From contig NC_019866.2 in the NCBI RefSeq assembly GCF_002234675.1, positions 24,612,955 through 24,676,954 of the forward strand: 64,000 nt of DNA, given 5' to 3'. The notes below the pieces were generated by a model. It was not told where the DNA came from, did not search any database, and saw only the letters and a program-made list of their open reading frames with translations. The position numbers and the translations under genes are program-made. This DNA is from Oryzias latipes. Lineage: Eukaryota > Chordata > Actinopteri > Beloniformes > Adrianichthyidae. Below are positions 12,801-53,599 of this stretch, piece after piece (the first letter of the stretch is position 1; the number at the start of each line of letters is the position of its first letter).

Positions 12801-15800
12801 CAAACATCTAACATAACAGGGCTCCATCTGATTGGTCAACAATGTGAAGGCGTCCATCCGATTGGTCAAATGCATTAAGGGATTTATTTGATTCGTTAAA
12901 TGGTTCAAGCTGCCATTAGATTGTTTTAACACATTTAAGGTTTATGATTTATTGCGATATTTGCCGTTAGAAGCAGCATGAAAACTTCTGAACTAGTGTT
13001 ACCTACTACACTGCAGTGCTCTCTTCAAAACATCTGAAACAGACTAGAGCAGATTTAAGTTTGATATGGTCTATTTTCAGTCATTGAAAAGTGTAGAAAT
13101 AAGTGATGTCACCAGAATGCACCAAATTGCACCATATTAAAAGTTTCCGTGGGGGCATGCCCCCGGACCCCCCTAAAGTTGCAAGCACCTGCGGAGCGGC
13201 GGGTCCCGCTATGCGCGGTGTCGGGCCAGTAACTTTCAGGCAGGGCCAGTAAGTTTCAAAAACTACTGGCCCTGTGGGCCAGCGCAAATTTCTGGGCTAT
13301 GTCAACCCCTGCTAAGGCGGTGTTTTTCCACCGCTGTGCTTTAGATTCACCACAATTTGAACAAAGAAATACGCAGAAAAGCAGTTTTAATGTTAATTTT
13401 GTGAAATTAAATCTAACCCACAAGAGGAGGCAGTTTGTGTTCTAGCTATTTCAAAAAAAGAAGTCAATTTTTAGTGCACAAAGAAACATTTTTTCCAATT
13501 TAAACTGGGATGTCCATTGATTGTAGCTTTAACATTGGAAAACAAAGGATTTTAAAAATGACAAGGTTTTAAATATTGTTAGGCAAATGATTTGTTTCGT
13601 AGTCTCTCATAGTTTAGAACATACTTTTTAAAGTAAAAAAATAAAAAAAATAAAGAGTAAGGTCAGTCCGGCCAGATTTTCCAAAGGCAACAATAAATCC
13701 TCACCAACAGGTCATCTGTTTTTACTTAAATTCATTGAGTGGTGCCGACATATTTCCTCTGTCTGAACACAGCACAGGTGTTTGAACCCTCAGGATCATG
13801 TAGGCGTGTTTTAAAGTCAGCGGCTCTGCAGCGCCATGTTTCAGATCTACTCGACAGAAAAGGCTTTGTGGAGATATTGAGGAGTTATGGAGACACTTGT
13901 CTGTACCTCGCCACCATCAGCTGATAATGCTGCTAACTCAGCCACTCCCCAACTGAAGCAGCCTCACACTCACTGCTATGCTAACCGCTTTATTTGGACA
14001 CTTATTTAACTGACCTTCATTTTCAAACATGATTAAATTCTAAACAAGCTCAGCTTTCATTTATTCATGTGCTCTTTGCAAAACCCGGTGCAGCCACACA
14101 CGGCGCCGGTCTGGTGTGTGCGGGCCTTCATCGCCTTGAACAAGTCAGAAGCTTTTACAACTGACGTTTATGATCACTACTGCATTTATCTGACTATTTG
14201 GCAGCAAAACGTCAGTCTAGACATTTAGTCCAAACACCAGCGAGACACTTCAGAAACCAGAACTACGTTACACTAAATAAATATGACGCAGAAAATACTT
14301 CATCACAACAAAAACGCAACATACAGAGAATAGTTTGGAAGGTTAAATCTTACCAGATGGGTTATGCAATCAGAGACATCCTACATTACTCTGATAGGAA
14401 ACATCATTTTTTTATGCAAAAAAAACCCCAACTCAGGTTAAATTAAAGTCCATTTCTCATCTGACTGTAGTCCGGGAAACACAATTTCCAATAAAACACA
14501 TGCAGACTAGAGACACTTTGTCCTTTTCAAGTTACCAATCACCAGAAGCAGCTTCTCTGTAGCTGTCAGCTGTTGCCCACCAGGATGGTAATTAACAGAT
14601 TTACAATCGTAAAGACATTTCTCTCCAACAACTCGGGGTGAAACCTTCCCAACAATACTCAACATCTTCTGTTTATTGTAGCTTTTGTTTGCCTGATATT
14701 CAACAAATCCAGATCCAGATAATTGAGGACTGGGACATATTTGCAAATATCTCACAGGGATCCTGACTCATCTCTGTTCTGCTTACTAAACATTTCCTGT
14801 TCCTGAGAAACCCTCCAAGCGAGCGAGCGAGCGACAGTCACGGCGGCCGGTGCGCGTGAACCCCTCTGACATATGCCTGCAAAAGCACCAACACCCAAAA
14901 CTACCGGTCAAACTAGCTTTCTTATAGTTCATCATTTTAAATAAAACCGATGTTTTATGGTTCCAGTAAACAGTTTTAATGCTCCTAAAATGTCCTTTAA
15001 TAGAGAGAAGTACAGGTCTTGTCTCTGTGTCTCCTGTTAAAAAAGCTTTGCTTTCAAAATGTTGTTAGTTAAAACATGTCAATTGGCAGAACTGTGGATT
15101 TCTTTGATTTTATAATTTTCTGACAATATGTAATCTAACAAATGCACACAGCTTCAGAGTCATCCTTTAAATTCCCTAAACCAAAGTGATCTACACCATC
15201 TGGACGACAGTCTCCCTGAAACCAGACGGCACTTGATGCTTTGTGGGATTTGCGGCTAATGACATGCAGGTCAGCGGTCGTTCCCTCTGTCAACAGGCAG
15301 AAACTTTGGATATGATCAACAAGGCGGGAGCAAAGTTTGTTATGTTCCAACTATGACTTCACGGCCGGCAAATGCGTACAGACGGACGGCTCAGACGGTT
15401 TTAGCCAAAACAGCTTCCTCCAACCAAAAGGCTGCATTTAAAGCAGCACCGCTTCCAGAGACACGCCAGCAAACATGAAGCTGACGTGACACCGATGGAA
15501 ACCGCATGAAACTTACGATCTGTTTCTCTGTGTACTTGTTGGAGCTCAGCAGGTTGACTGCCTCCATGTGTCCAAAGTCGATGTCATGGCCGAGCAGGAA
15601 GATGAAGAGGAGCTTGCAGACGTACTTCTTCTTGCTGTAGCCGTCCAGAGCCTTGTCTCCTTTAAACTTCGAGCGGATGTTGGCTAGCTCTTTGTTTATT
15701 CGTTTTATCTCGGCCTCCTTGCTTTTGCCTGATGGAAAAGAAATGCATACAGCTTCAGAATCTTTTTACTTAACTTTAAATAAAAAAATACAATAAATAT

Positions 15801-18087
15801 GTATAGATATAATCAAATAAACTGCCTTAAACTGGAGCATTTATTACTCGTTTCCATCATTTGGAAAAAAGTTAACAGCAAAAATTCAACAAGTTGAAGA
15901 CTTTGGTACATGATGCAAAAAACATGTTGAACCAACAATATTGCACAAACATGACACCAAATAAAGTGTTTGTTTGATCACAGAACTCTATATATTCTCA
16001 ACCAACATAAATAAACAGCAACGCCACATGTCTACATCAACTAGAGGAAAGGTCCAGCCCTGTTTTCCAGACAGAACTTTATGATGTGAACCCATGGAAG
16101 GTTTTGGTTCTCTGTCCAGATGACACATTCCTGCCTCACAATGCAGTCATCCTGTCCAACGTTGTGTTCTTGCAGCTTCTTCAACTTTCTATCCTCATCT
16201 CCAGCAGCATTTCAGGGTCATGAAGTAAGTTGAACCAGTGAATGCACTCACTAAAGGTCACCCTGGCTGTGTTACACCCAATCATGCAAAAACCAACATT
16301 TAGATGAGACAATGTTGGATGAAAATACTTTTGACAGCACACAAACAAAGTCTTCATTGATGACACCTCTGCTGTGTGACTGCACAGCCATGCAGTGAAA
16401 TGCTTCAGCATTAGCCGAGCACAAACAAAAAGAGGAGCTCCTTTTCTGCAGGCATTTGCGGTCATGTCAAACCAAATGCCTTAATCAACCAAGTTTGTTT
16501 ATGATAAGCTACAGAAGTGGAGTAACTGCTGCCTCAGCCCACTTCTTACGTGTTGTTCTCTGAAATTAACAAGGACTCCAGTCAGTAAATCTGTCTGTAT
16601 CCTTCATGATATCCTTGATCTTCTTAAAGTCAAAACATTTTTTTTTTTATGTAAGAGGCTGATAAAACGTCCAACAATCTTTTCCTTTCAGCTGTTCCCT
16701 TTAGGGGGCGCTGCAGTGAATCATCCACCTCCATCACACCATCTACCCTCATGTCGTCCTCCCCCACATCCATGACCCTCCTCTATCCTGGTAGCTCCAA
16801 CCTCAGCATCCTTTCCCCATCATCATCATCATCATCATCACTGTTCTTCCTCTCAAACATCTCCATCTGCTTCCCTGCATTTATCTCCAGAACATCTACC
16901 ACGATCTGTTCCTCTGATGGATTCATTCCTGATCCCAAAGAGAACCTTAAAACACATCTAACCATATACCAAGATTTAACGGCTTTAAAAATAGAAGAAG
17001 CTTTCACGGAAAACTTCTTACCATTATAATGAGAAAACAAAAACTGTTTTTGGTTCAAAGTATATTAAAAACAAACCAAAAAACTATTCAAAACACCATT
17101 TAATACTGATGTCATAACAAATTAAAAGAAAATCTCAACCCCAACACTTAAGAAGGATTTTTTATCTACCCGTTTGCTGACTAAAACTCAGCTTTTATCA
17201 TGTGAATCTTCCAGAACCTACAACTATGTCAGAGTCTGTTTAGTGGCTGTTTCAGCTGAAATGTGAGAAGTTTGTGAGCAGCAACACAACAAGCCCAGTT
17301 AAAGCTCTGGGGATTACCTTAAAACGCAGTCACTGAAATCAACAGCTTTAGCAGAGTCAACAGCCCCATAAAGGGGTAACTTGGTAATAACCAGAACAAA
17401 GATCCAAGGTTACACAACAGGTTTTGGCACAACTGTAGGACTGGTTACAACCCAATTCCCATTGTACTTTACTGAGCCATTTACCAAACGAAAAACATAA
17501 AAAATGTCCCCGCGTGTCATCACCATCATAAGTTTTTCTTCACATTTTTAAAAATGGTAAACCTTTCCTTTTAGGCATTGGTTCCTGGCTGGTGGGTTAT
17601 CAGGTCGCCCAGTCTGGGAGGGGTCAGAATCTGTACTGCCCTCCCCAGAGCTCCACAGCTCAGACTTGAGAGTTGTCAAGTTATTTGGTCAATTTAAACC
17701 AATCAGAGTAACTGTAGTTAAACCTGTTAAATCCCGTTAGAGGTTTTCACCGGAGGGGGGGGGGGGGATCCCCTGCTGCTGGGAAGCTCTAATATCTTAC
17801 AGATGTTTGGTTTTTTTCTCCCTCCAAACCTTCTCTTGCTGCTCTGGAGTCATGAATGCGGATGATGCGGGGCACCAAGCCCCCCCTCAACATGATGAGG
17901 GGCACCAAGCCCCCCCCTCAACATGATGCGGAGCACCAAGCCCCCCCAGCAGGAGCCTGCCGGCTGCCAGGTTAGCAGAAACACATCAAGCTGGTAGAAA
18001 ATCAAAGGAGAGCCACTTACAGTTTCTGATGTCCGATATGAAGACGGCCAGCCCGCGCATTCCGTCTCCTTTCGACACAGCCGGCAT
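506..18087 (-). CDS. ap2a1: AP-2 complex subunit alpha-1, 18 exons, 3' end off window
   Basis: Alpha-adaptin is the large AP-2 subunit that links PIP2-rich plasma membrane, cargo and accessory proteins to clathrin during endocytosis. Coding exons in transcript order: 18087-18021, 15728-15517, 11803-11610, 11518-11389, 11043-10942, 10797-10538, 9709-9541, 9436-9299, 8143-7961, 5976-5879, 5806-5575, 5491-5303, 5219-5065, 2037-1975, 1484-1402, 1161-1072, 975-852, 622-506. All junctions keep phase and give 868 residues; the family is about 950-980 long, so the last roughly 100 appendage residues lie left of base 1. The start [17 protein letters not shown] is the family start. Alpha-1 rather than alpha-2 is indicated by the hinge insert ending EADELLNK and by [13 protein letters not shown] in the appendage. 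The first intron (2.3 kb) and second intron (3.7 kb) are repeat-rich. Confidence 0.96.
976..1071 (-). other. ap2a1: U12-type AT-AC intron of ap2a1
   Basis: Read on the minus strand, the intron begins ATATCCTTT (1071-1063), which is the minor-spliceosome AT-AC 5' splice-site consensus. It contains CCTTAAC (992-986), matching the U12 branch-site core, and ends in AC (977-976). The branch A is about 11 bases from the 3' end, inside the usual U12 spacing. Splicing there joins TCT C to AG CTG and restores ELQSQLNVQ in phase, matching alpha-adaptin. No GT-AG pair nearby keeps both frame and conserved sequence. The intron is only 96 bases long. Confidence 0.9.
1197..1242. repeat. perfect 21-bp hairpin in ap2a1 intron
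   Basis: TGCACCAAAACACGCCTGCA plus G (1197-1217) is followed by a CTCT loop and its exact reverse complement at 1222-1242. It sits in the 240-base intron between the exons ending at 1402 and starting at 1161. No coding role is apparent. Confidence 0.85.
1975..2037 (-). other. ap2a1: frame-neutral hinge cassette exon of ap2a1
   Basis: This exon is 63 bases and enters and leaves in the same phase. Including it gives [19 protein letters not shown] and then DELLNKFVCKNN; skipping it gives GFLRFVCKNN, which resembles the alpha-2 form at this point. Mammalian alpha-1 has a brain-enriched splice form with a hinge insert of about 21-22 residues at this place. A second possible acceptor (tctgtcag) lies inside the exon and would shorten it to its last 20 bases, out of frame. 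Confidence 0.78.
3406..3478. mobile_element. fold-back element with perfect 30-bp stem
   Basis: The left arm (3406-3435) starts GTGGGGTCCAGATGACCCCA; its exact reverse complement is at 3449-3478, with a 13-base loop. The neighbouring CCCTTGTG text and the GGGGTC/GACCCC arms resemble short fold-back repeats scattered in teleost genomes. The family assignment is from memory and only suggestive. Confidence 0.65.
3747..3813. repeat. CA dinucleotide microsatellite
   Basis: An almost uninterrupted AC/CA run of about 67 bases in ap2a1 intron 13, preceded by shorter CA-rich sequence. Open reading frames across it are artefacts of the repeat. Confidence 0.95.
4090..4126. repeat. perfect 16-bp hairpin
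   Basis: GCCTCATCTCTGACCC (4090-4105), a CCTGT loop, then the exact reverse complement at 4111-4126. Intronic in ap2a1. Confidence 0.85.
4563..4715. mobile_element. partial copy of a miniature repeat (same family as 27564-27988)
   Basis: It begins AACTGGACTGAGCGAG and contains TTTCTATGGCAACC and a stretch ending GGCCACACCCCTACCAC. The reverse complement of the right half of 27564-27988 shows the same landmarks in the same order. The other terminal repeat is not evident here, so this copy is probably truncated. Confidence 0.6.
5977..7960. other. ap2a1 intron 9 with a tRNA-derived SINE-like segment
   Basis: There are no exons between 5977 and 7960. Bases 7327-7385 resemble a tRNA-derived SINE head: GTGGTGCAGCGGCAGAGC, then a B-box-like GGTTTGATTCC at 7367-7377. 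Bases 6390-6830 look like a dispersed repeat but I could not assign them. The remainder is AT-rich and featureless to me. Confidence 0.45.
8144..9298. other. ap2a1 intron 8, nothing recognised beyond a short pentamer repeat
   Basis: Only a short run of TGTAA pentamers (8557-8589) stands out. No exon or transposon was recognised. Confidence 0.5.
9923..10307. mobile_element. miniature inverted-repeat DNA element in ap2a1 intron 6
   Basis: The ends are CCTCGTTTCCACTCAGTGG on the left and the inverse of CCTCGTTTCCACTGAGCGG on the right, over about 385 bases. There is no transposase. Target-site duplications are not obvious. Confidence 0.65.
11915..13311. mobile_element. non-autonomous hAT-like element, 1.4 kb
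   Basis: The left end CAGGGCTCGACATAGCC pairs with the inverse of the right end GGGCTATGTCAACCCCTG. CTAAG flanks both sides directly (11910-11914 and 13312-13316). hAT elements normally give 8-base duplications, so only part of one survives or the family is different. Inside are an L1-style T-rich 3' end (about 12230-12290) and a second repeat (about 12640-12975) that recurs near 30770. It lies in ap2a1 intron 2. Confidence 0.6.
12640..12975. repeat. dispersed repeat copy nested in the hAT-like element
   Basis: It shares ordered blocks with 30768-31155: TGCACAATATGAGGAAAACTC, TATAATTTG then GGTA, CGATTGGTCAA repeats, and TTTATTGCGATAT-like ends. It is diverged, and no coding content was seen. 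Confidence 0.65.
13312..15516. other. ap2a1 intron 2 remainder, nothing recognised
   Basis: AT-rich intronic DNA between the hAT-like element and exon 2. No exon, RNA gene or classifiable repeat was recognised; a short GCGA run lies near 14819-14833. Confidence 0.5.
16023..16465 (-). pseudogene. possible degraded coding fragment, origin unknown
   Basis: On the minus strand a 94-codon frame (16465-16181) meets a stop, and a frame shifted by one base then continues open to about 16025. The joined composition looks protein-like (Cys- and Trp-containing, no low complexity). I do not recognise the family; it may be a worn transposon piece in ap2a1 intron 1. Confidence 0.25.
17861..17948. repeat. 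three-copy 30-base tandem repeat
   Basis: The unit is based on GATGATGCGGGGCACCAAGC followed by a C run and TCAAC. It is intronic, about 75 bases upstream (in plus coordinates) of the ap2a1 exon 1 donor. Confidence 0.8.
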
Positions 18088-18960
18088 GTTTGCAGGTCGT
18101 CGTCCTCTCCGGCCTTGCTCGTAGAAACCTCCTAAAGCTGGTCTGCTCTTCTCACCGGACCGGGAGGGGGGGTACGGCCAAGTTCAGGGGTAGCTAGCTG
18201 CTACTGCTGCTTCGCACTTCCTAACTTTCTGACCGGCTGGCTCTCGTCCCACTGAAGACACTGGGCGCTTGTGCTTAGCTAGCTCCGATAGCATGTACCG
18301 GACTCGCTTGGCGGCGGGGAATCAAGCAGCGGGATAAATTAATGTTATCCCGGATAACTGGACCGTTTCCGCTGCTACACCGAGCTAACCCTAGTATTTC
18401 ATTCAAACCTCAACTATCCAGGATAAACGAGCGACGCTGTTCACCTCAGGCGCGACTTCATCGGATCTCAAACGACCGCCGTGTAGAAGTGTCCGAGATG
18501 AAGGTGACAAAACGTCGAAAAGTCCTGCCTTTTGACAATTTGTCGCTAAGTTACTCCGAGTCACGCACCGTTAAGCTAGCTGGTCAGCTAGCGAGCTAGC
18601 TGTCTAGCAGTATCATTCAAATCCTGAAGCACATCGCTGTCCGACGACGAACCTCTGCGGAGTCTGAGTGCCAACCGGCGGTAGGACGGCGCGACAGCGA
18701 CTTTTATACCCACGAAGCCCGAATGAAGACCAAACGTCCTGATGGACATCCGCTGTGGTTGTCCAGCTTCAGGCTTCCTCTCGCGGCTCGGAGGAGGCTC
18801 GTGACAGCAGTAACGCGTGACCGCGCAACGCTCCCGTGAACGCGCACGCCGTTTGCGGACGATGAAGCCATTTGGAATAGGAGGAAGCAAAGGCTTTTCA
18901 GCTGAGTGCGCACGGAAGGAAACACGGAGACGTTTCTCCACGCACACGCAAACCTATCAG
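18088..18960 (-). promoter_or_regulatory. ap2a1: ap2a1 5' UTR and CpG-rich promoter side
   Basis: Sequence immediately 5' of the start codon is moderately GC-rich with many CpGs to about 18330, and a second CpG-rich block spans 18590-18960. No TATA box is apparent, which fits a housekeeping CpG-type promoter. The exact transcription start cannot be placed from sequence. Overlapping frames of 85-119 codons here show no family resemblance and were not called. Confidence 0.5.
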
Positions 18961-19284
18961 GAGACATATGTGACAGTCAGAAATCCTCACCTTCTGCTAC
19001 ATCGGAAAATTGCTGTTAAACATGTGAGTCCTTGAGAAAATCTACCAAATCTCAGTGTTGTTCACACACGCACACACTGGCTTCAATTTACACTACTCAC
19101 TCTAAGGGATACTGTTATTTCCATGAGTGCTTTTCCTATTTGCTCTCAATTTTATTGAAATGCATAAAAGTCCCCCTATATATTACTAATAATGAACAAG
19201 TAGCACTTTATTTTCATTAGTTTATTTATTGTCCAAAAATTAAACTAGAATAAAGATTGCCCCACATACCAAACACGGACCTCA

Positions 19285-19870
19285 TCAACAGCGAGTATTT
19301 CCTCCACTTGCTGCAGTGACAGCTCGACCTCGGCGTCTCCCGCTCTTCAATAACCTCATGATGTCGTTCTGAGGCGTTCCACTCTTCCACAAGTTCTACA
19401 TGCGGTTCTGCAGGTCACTTGGGGGTCCGGTCTTCCAGTCTCTGCTTCAGCTGGTCCCAGACCTGCTCTATGGGGTTCAGGTCAGGGGTCATTGCTGGTC
19501 AAACCATGTGGCCACGCCCACTTCCGAAAGACCAGCTGTGTTCATTCTGGTGAAGCGTTATCATCCATGAACAGATGTTGGGGTGTTCTGGTGGAATTCT
19601 ATGATGTCTGAGGTCAGAACCTGCAGTGACTGGACCGTCTACAAGAACCAGACTGTTGCTCCTCCTCAACTAAAGAACCCTGGAGACCATGTTGACCTTG
19701 GCGTGTCGCTCACCTCGCCTTCTCCAGCTACGCTGACCATCATCTGTGTGTGAGGTGACCCGACACTCATCCATGAACAGGACGGTAGACCGTTGCTGTA
19801 TCGTCCAGGTCACATGGTCTGTACTGCAGACGGCGGTGTCTTGGTGTGGGTGGAGTCACCTGCAGCGGTC
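19285..19870 (-). pseudogene. Tc1/mariner transposase relic
   Basis: On the minus strand, broken frames carry VTWTIQQRSTVLFMDE, which corresponds to the Tc1 W..VLFSDES block, and further on PAMTPDLNPIEQVWDQLKQR, the conserved Tc1 C-terminal DLNPIE..W block. Stops and frameshifts separate them. The relic lies between the two genes. Confidence 0.8.
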
Positions 19871-20309
19871 ATCTGTCATTCCAGTCAAAGCGGTGGACTC
19901 TGACAGTAGTTCAGAGTCTTGATGCAAGTCTGCTGATGACACTTGGAGACTCACCAAGTCCACCTGCAGCACCTGCCTGTCCCCCACCAACCTGAAGGCG
20001 CTGTGGTCGGGTGGAGCTGCTCGCCGTTCAGTGTCGTGTTCATGGGATGAACTCGACTAAATCAGCTGTTTAGACCACACAATGCTGACTTGATGAAACA
20101 CTGAAAAGGTTTTTCTTTTAGATTTTTTTTAGTTTTGGCCTCAATATGGAAGACAAACACAGTGTGGCCATTATGTGGAAAACACTAAATGAGGTGTGTC
20201 TTTCACCACTAAACTATTGCATCCCAATCCTGAAAATCTGTGAAGTGATACAAACACTACGAATATGAAATCTACTGCGTTTTTCTCATCCTCCCTAACT
20301 TATATGTCT

Positions 20310-20500
20310 ATGACGACTCTCATTCATCCAGGTTGATTCCATCACACTAGTAGGTTTAGGGGCTGTCATCTGGACTTAGTTTTTAAAGTTAGAAGATGTT
20401 TCACTTCTTATCCAAGAGGCTTTGTCAATTCTGAATTAGCTGGTAACTAACTTTAACTTTAACTTGACAAAACTAAGTCCAGATGACAGACCCGAAACCT
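20310..20500 (-). mobile_element. Penelope-like terminal-repeat fragment
   Basis: The reverse complement reads TTGACAAAGCCTCTTGGATA, then AGAAGTGAAACATCTTCTAAC, closely matching 54369-54410 at the 5' side of the Penelope-like element. An adjacent inverted block (GTCATCTGGACTTAG against CTAAGTCCAGATGAC) suggests a head-to-head remnant. Confidence 0.65.
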
Positions 20501-20589
20501 ACTACTATGATCCTTTACTTATTGCAACTAATGTAAAAGCTGACTCTAGTTTGTTTTCTAAAGCTTAGGGTTTCTAAAGTTTTCTAAAG

Positions 20590-20660
20590 TTTATCCATTT
20601 TTGGGGTTAGGGTTGGGTTAGGCTAACCCTAACCCAACCCTAACCCCAAAAATGGATAAA
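20590..20660. repeat. 32-bp palindrome with telomere-like heptads
   Basis: Arms 20590-20621 and 20629-20660 are exact inverse copies with a 7-base spacer. They contain GGGGTTAGGGTTGGGTTAG, which resembles but is not a clean TTAGGG array. Confidence 0.85.
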
Positions 20661-20689
20661 CAGAAAAGTTGTTTTTAATCACCTTAAAT

Positions 20690-21268
20690 GACCAAGTGTC
20701 ATTTGTACAGTTAACCAGGCCCTCCAGAGGTTTTCCCAGTTGCGGTCGGAGGTTGCTGTGCAGATCCTCTGCTCGTATAGTATTTGTATCATTTGTCAGA
20801 CTTATTTCTTCAAACTTTTTCTTTTGCTCTGGACAAACAATGTCAGCTACTTTCAGCATACATTCTTTTAGAAACTCCCCGTCACTCCCCGTCAGGGCTT
20901 GTTATGCCGGGCCGTTTCCAAAGCCACAACTTTGCTACTAGCTTCTGTCACAGCTTCACTGGATTTTGTCATTTTTGTAAACATCTGGTGTGCAGCGTAG
21001 CTTCGTTGTAGTTGTTGGAGCTTATTGTTGCTTAGTGACAATTCTTATTGAATTCTTTGAGAATTGCGTTTACCTGCTTACAAATAAGGCACATGACTTT
21101 ATCCAGGCCACAAGGTACAACAAAGTAATCATCTGTCCACTTAGCTTGAAAGCGCCTTTTCTCCTCGCCAACACGACGTTTTTCCTCAAAGGAACCTGCT
21201 CTGGCTTTCTTTTTCTGAGGGCCACCAAAAATCTTTCCAGCCTTTGAGAACCCCTGATCTAAATACAC
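20690..21268 (-). pseudogene. hAT-type transposase relic with BED finger
   Basis: On the minus strand, 21268-21032 encodes RRFQAKWTDDYFVVPCG followed by VMCLICKQVNAILKEFNKN, the BED-type zinc-finger pattern of GTF2IRD2-like hAT proteins. After frame breaks, 20859-20700 gives MLKVADIVCPEQKKKFEEIS and a following segment typical of the same family. The dimerisation and catalytic parts are missing. Confidence 0.75.
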
Positions 21269-21339
21269 TCAGGTACAACAATTGATGGTTTTACTTTTCC
21301 AAAATTTTGATTGTATGCTGTCAAACACAGAAAACTAAT

Positions 21340-21589
21340 GGCGTATATTTATATAGCAATTTTCTACCTTCTTTTGAAGGCCCAAAGCACTTCACAGTCC
21401 CATTTACCCATGCACACACACATTCAAACACTGTTGGCGGCTCCGCTGCCGAACACTGGCGCCAACCTCCAGAGGGGTTCAGTACCTTGCCCAAAGACAC
21501 TTTGACCCATGGGCGTGCAAGGCAGGAATCAAACCTGCAATCTTAAGATCATGGGTCAACCCCCCTACCGTAGCACCGCGGCTGCCCAA
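21340..21589 (-). mobile_element. tRNA-derived SINE, minus orientation
   Basis: In reverse orientation an A-box-like GCGGTGCTACGGTAGGGG (near 21579-21563) and a B-box-like GGTTTGATTCC (21535-21525) are spaced as in a pol III promoter. They are followed by a conserved body with TTTGGGCAAGGTACTGAACC. The tail ends in the TATATAAATATACGCC region. Confidence 0.7.
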
Positions 21590-21654
21590 GGTGAACTCGG
21601 TGTAGGGGCGGTCAATTAATTATAGATTTTAAACATTTAAAAATTCCATGCGCA

Positions 21655-22640
<986 letters not shown>

Positions 22641-22849
22641 AAAATTATTATTATTTAGTTTGTATTTCAAGCATTCTTCCTGAAATCCCAGGAGATTTTT
22701 TATTTTTGCATCAGCAATCTAGAAAAATACACTCTCATTGAAAATATCCCTATTTAGATTGTAAATCAAGAGTGTTGTCTAAAAGCCTTTTCATGCATGA
22801 AGTTAAAAAATGTTGCAAAACATGGAGGTGGGGGGAGAGGTTGTTTGGT

Positions 22850-23057
22850 GGCTCAAACGTCACGTGACAGCGCTTCGCTAACAGGATGCAGTACACGCGT
22901 TGCCCTGTGGGCGGCGCTGCGGCTCTTCACTTTAACTCCTTCCGCCACCACAGAAGAAGACGCTAAGCAGGCAACCTTCGTTCACTTACAAAACAACGGC
23001 GGAGCAGCAGAAACTCTCCGAACCGCGGCCGCTTAGACACCTGCTGCGTCGCGGAGA
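22850..23057 (+). promoter_or_regulatory. abcc1: abcc1 promoter and 5' UTR
   Basis: GC and CpG content rises sharply just upstream of the start codon at 23058 (CGCGTTGCC, GGCGGCGCTGCGG, CCGCGGCCGC). No TATA box is clear. The start context GGAGAATGG is acceptable, and the encoded N-terminus aligns with MRP1 from its first residues, so this start is preferred. Confidence 0.55.
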
Positions 23058-52514
<29,457 letters not shown>

Positions 52515-53330
52515 GGCACGGGGGGGAAGTCGCCTGTTCAAGCAGCCGTCCGACTCGGTGGTTGACAGGGGGGGGGTTGTTGAGGATCCGGGGTTGGGCC
52601 TCCTGCTGTAACCACAGTTCTTAGTGAAATGACCATGGGGGGGGGGGGTCGCTGAGACTCGAGGGTCTTCATGCCAAATACTGCCTTCATGTGCGTCTGG
52701 GACGGTTGCTGGCGTCCCGTTTCCACTTTTGGTTCCTTTGAAAAGATGAAGGTGGTTTGCTTCATCCGGATTTGATTTGGAAACTCTTCACTTTCTGAGT
52801 GATGAAGACTTCTGGACAGACTTTCTCTGGCTTCATTTCATGCAGTGAGACGTTCTCCCAGAGGAACTTTGGATGGTCTGCAGACGGAGCTCGGTTCCAG
52901 ACCCGTTTTTGAATGTATACCTACAGGAATGGTGCCTCCAACACCAACAATCACACAACCAAACCACAAACGCACAAACCTCTGGTGAAATGTGTCAGAC
53001 ACATTTCACTGGCCGTGCAGCACTCCTTATTTATTCTGTGTTGGTTCTCCGTAGCTTTAAGTTGAGCGTTGAAGGCTTTCAGAGTGAAAACCGCTTTTAG
53101 GAAACAGCCGTGTTCAGGTTTTATTATCAAAGCTTTAATTTTTAGAAAATGCAGCAGGAAACTGATGTTTGAACATTAGAACTGTCGGTACGGAGTCATC
53201 TTCTTCAAGTTTGTATTTCTTTGAATTGTTTGCAGCTCTCAAAGGGTTAAAAACACGTTTAAAGACTTTGGTTCTCTGGACAAAGTAGGTCTCTGACTTT
53301 TATTGGAGTGAAAAGTGTTTTAGAAATAAA
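52515..53330 (+). other. abcc1: abcc1 3' UTR with candidate poly(A) signal
   Basis: Sequence after the stop is GC-rich with G runs to about 52650, then average composition. AATAAA at 53325-53330 is the first clear poly(A) signal. No coding sequence follows before the L1 fragment at 53600. Confidence 0.5.
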
Positions 53331-53599
53331 AGCTGAACTCCTAAAGTAGACCGCATGATGACATCAGATAGGACAGAGAATTAGCGCCGCCATAGAATGA
53401 ATAGATAGGAAAATAAATTCATCAAAATAAAGTACCGGTAATACAATGATTTGCTAAAAGTCTTAACTTAATGAGAATTAAGTTGTAAAATTATGAGGGA
53501 AAAATAAGATTAAAAAAAGTATTTGAAAATAGTTGTAATTTTAAAAGAATGAAGTTATAAAAGTAAGAAAGGTTCTAACTTTACCAAAAATAAAGTCAG

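Larger units (their letters stand above)
15729..18020. other. ap2a1 intron 1
   Basis: Apart from the possible coding fragment at 16023-16465, it contains a 13-base G run (17755-17767) and a short tandem repeat of about three 30-base units (17861-17948). No exon was seen. Confidence 0.6.
7961..18087 (-). other. ap2a1: ap2a1 exons 1-9: N-terminal trunk solenoid
   Basis: These exons encode residues 1-485, the helical solenoid trunk that packs in the AP-2 core. Exon 1 ends after RN plus one base of a Cys codon, and exon 2 opens with [18 protein letters not shown]. Lys55-Lys57 in GYSKKKY fall in the basic patch that, by family knowledge, binds PIP2. Exon 3 carries [18 protein letters not shown]; exon 6 carries [15 protein letters not shown]; exon 7 [18 protein letters not shown]; exon 9 [18 protein letters not shown]. 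Every boundary uses a GT donor and AG acceptor on the minus strand, for example donor gtaagt after 15517 and acceptor cag before 15728. Confidence 0.95.

Noticed and set aside
18588..18967. Small protein gene upstream of ap2a1
   Set aside because: Overlapping minus frames of 87-119 codons in a CpG-rich promoter region, none with splice or family support.
20590..20660. Interstitial telomere array
   Set aside because: Only variant heptads in a short palindrome; no run of TTAGGG units.
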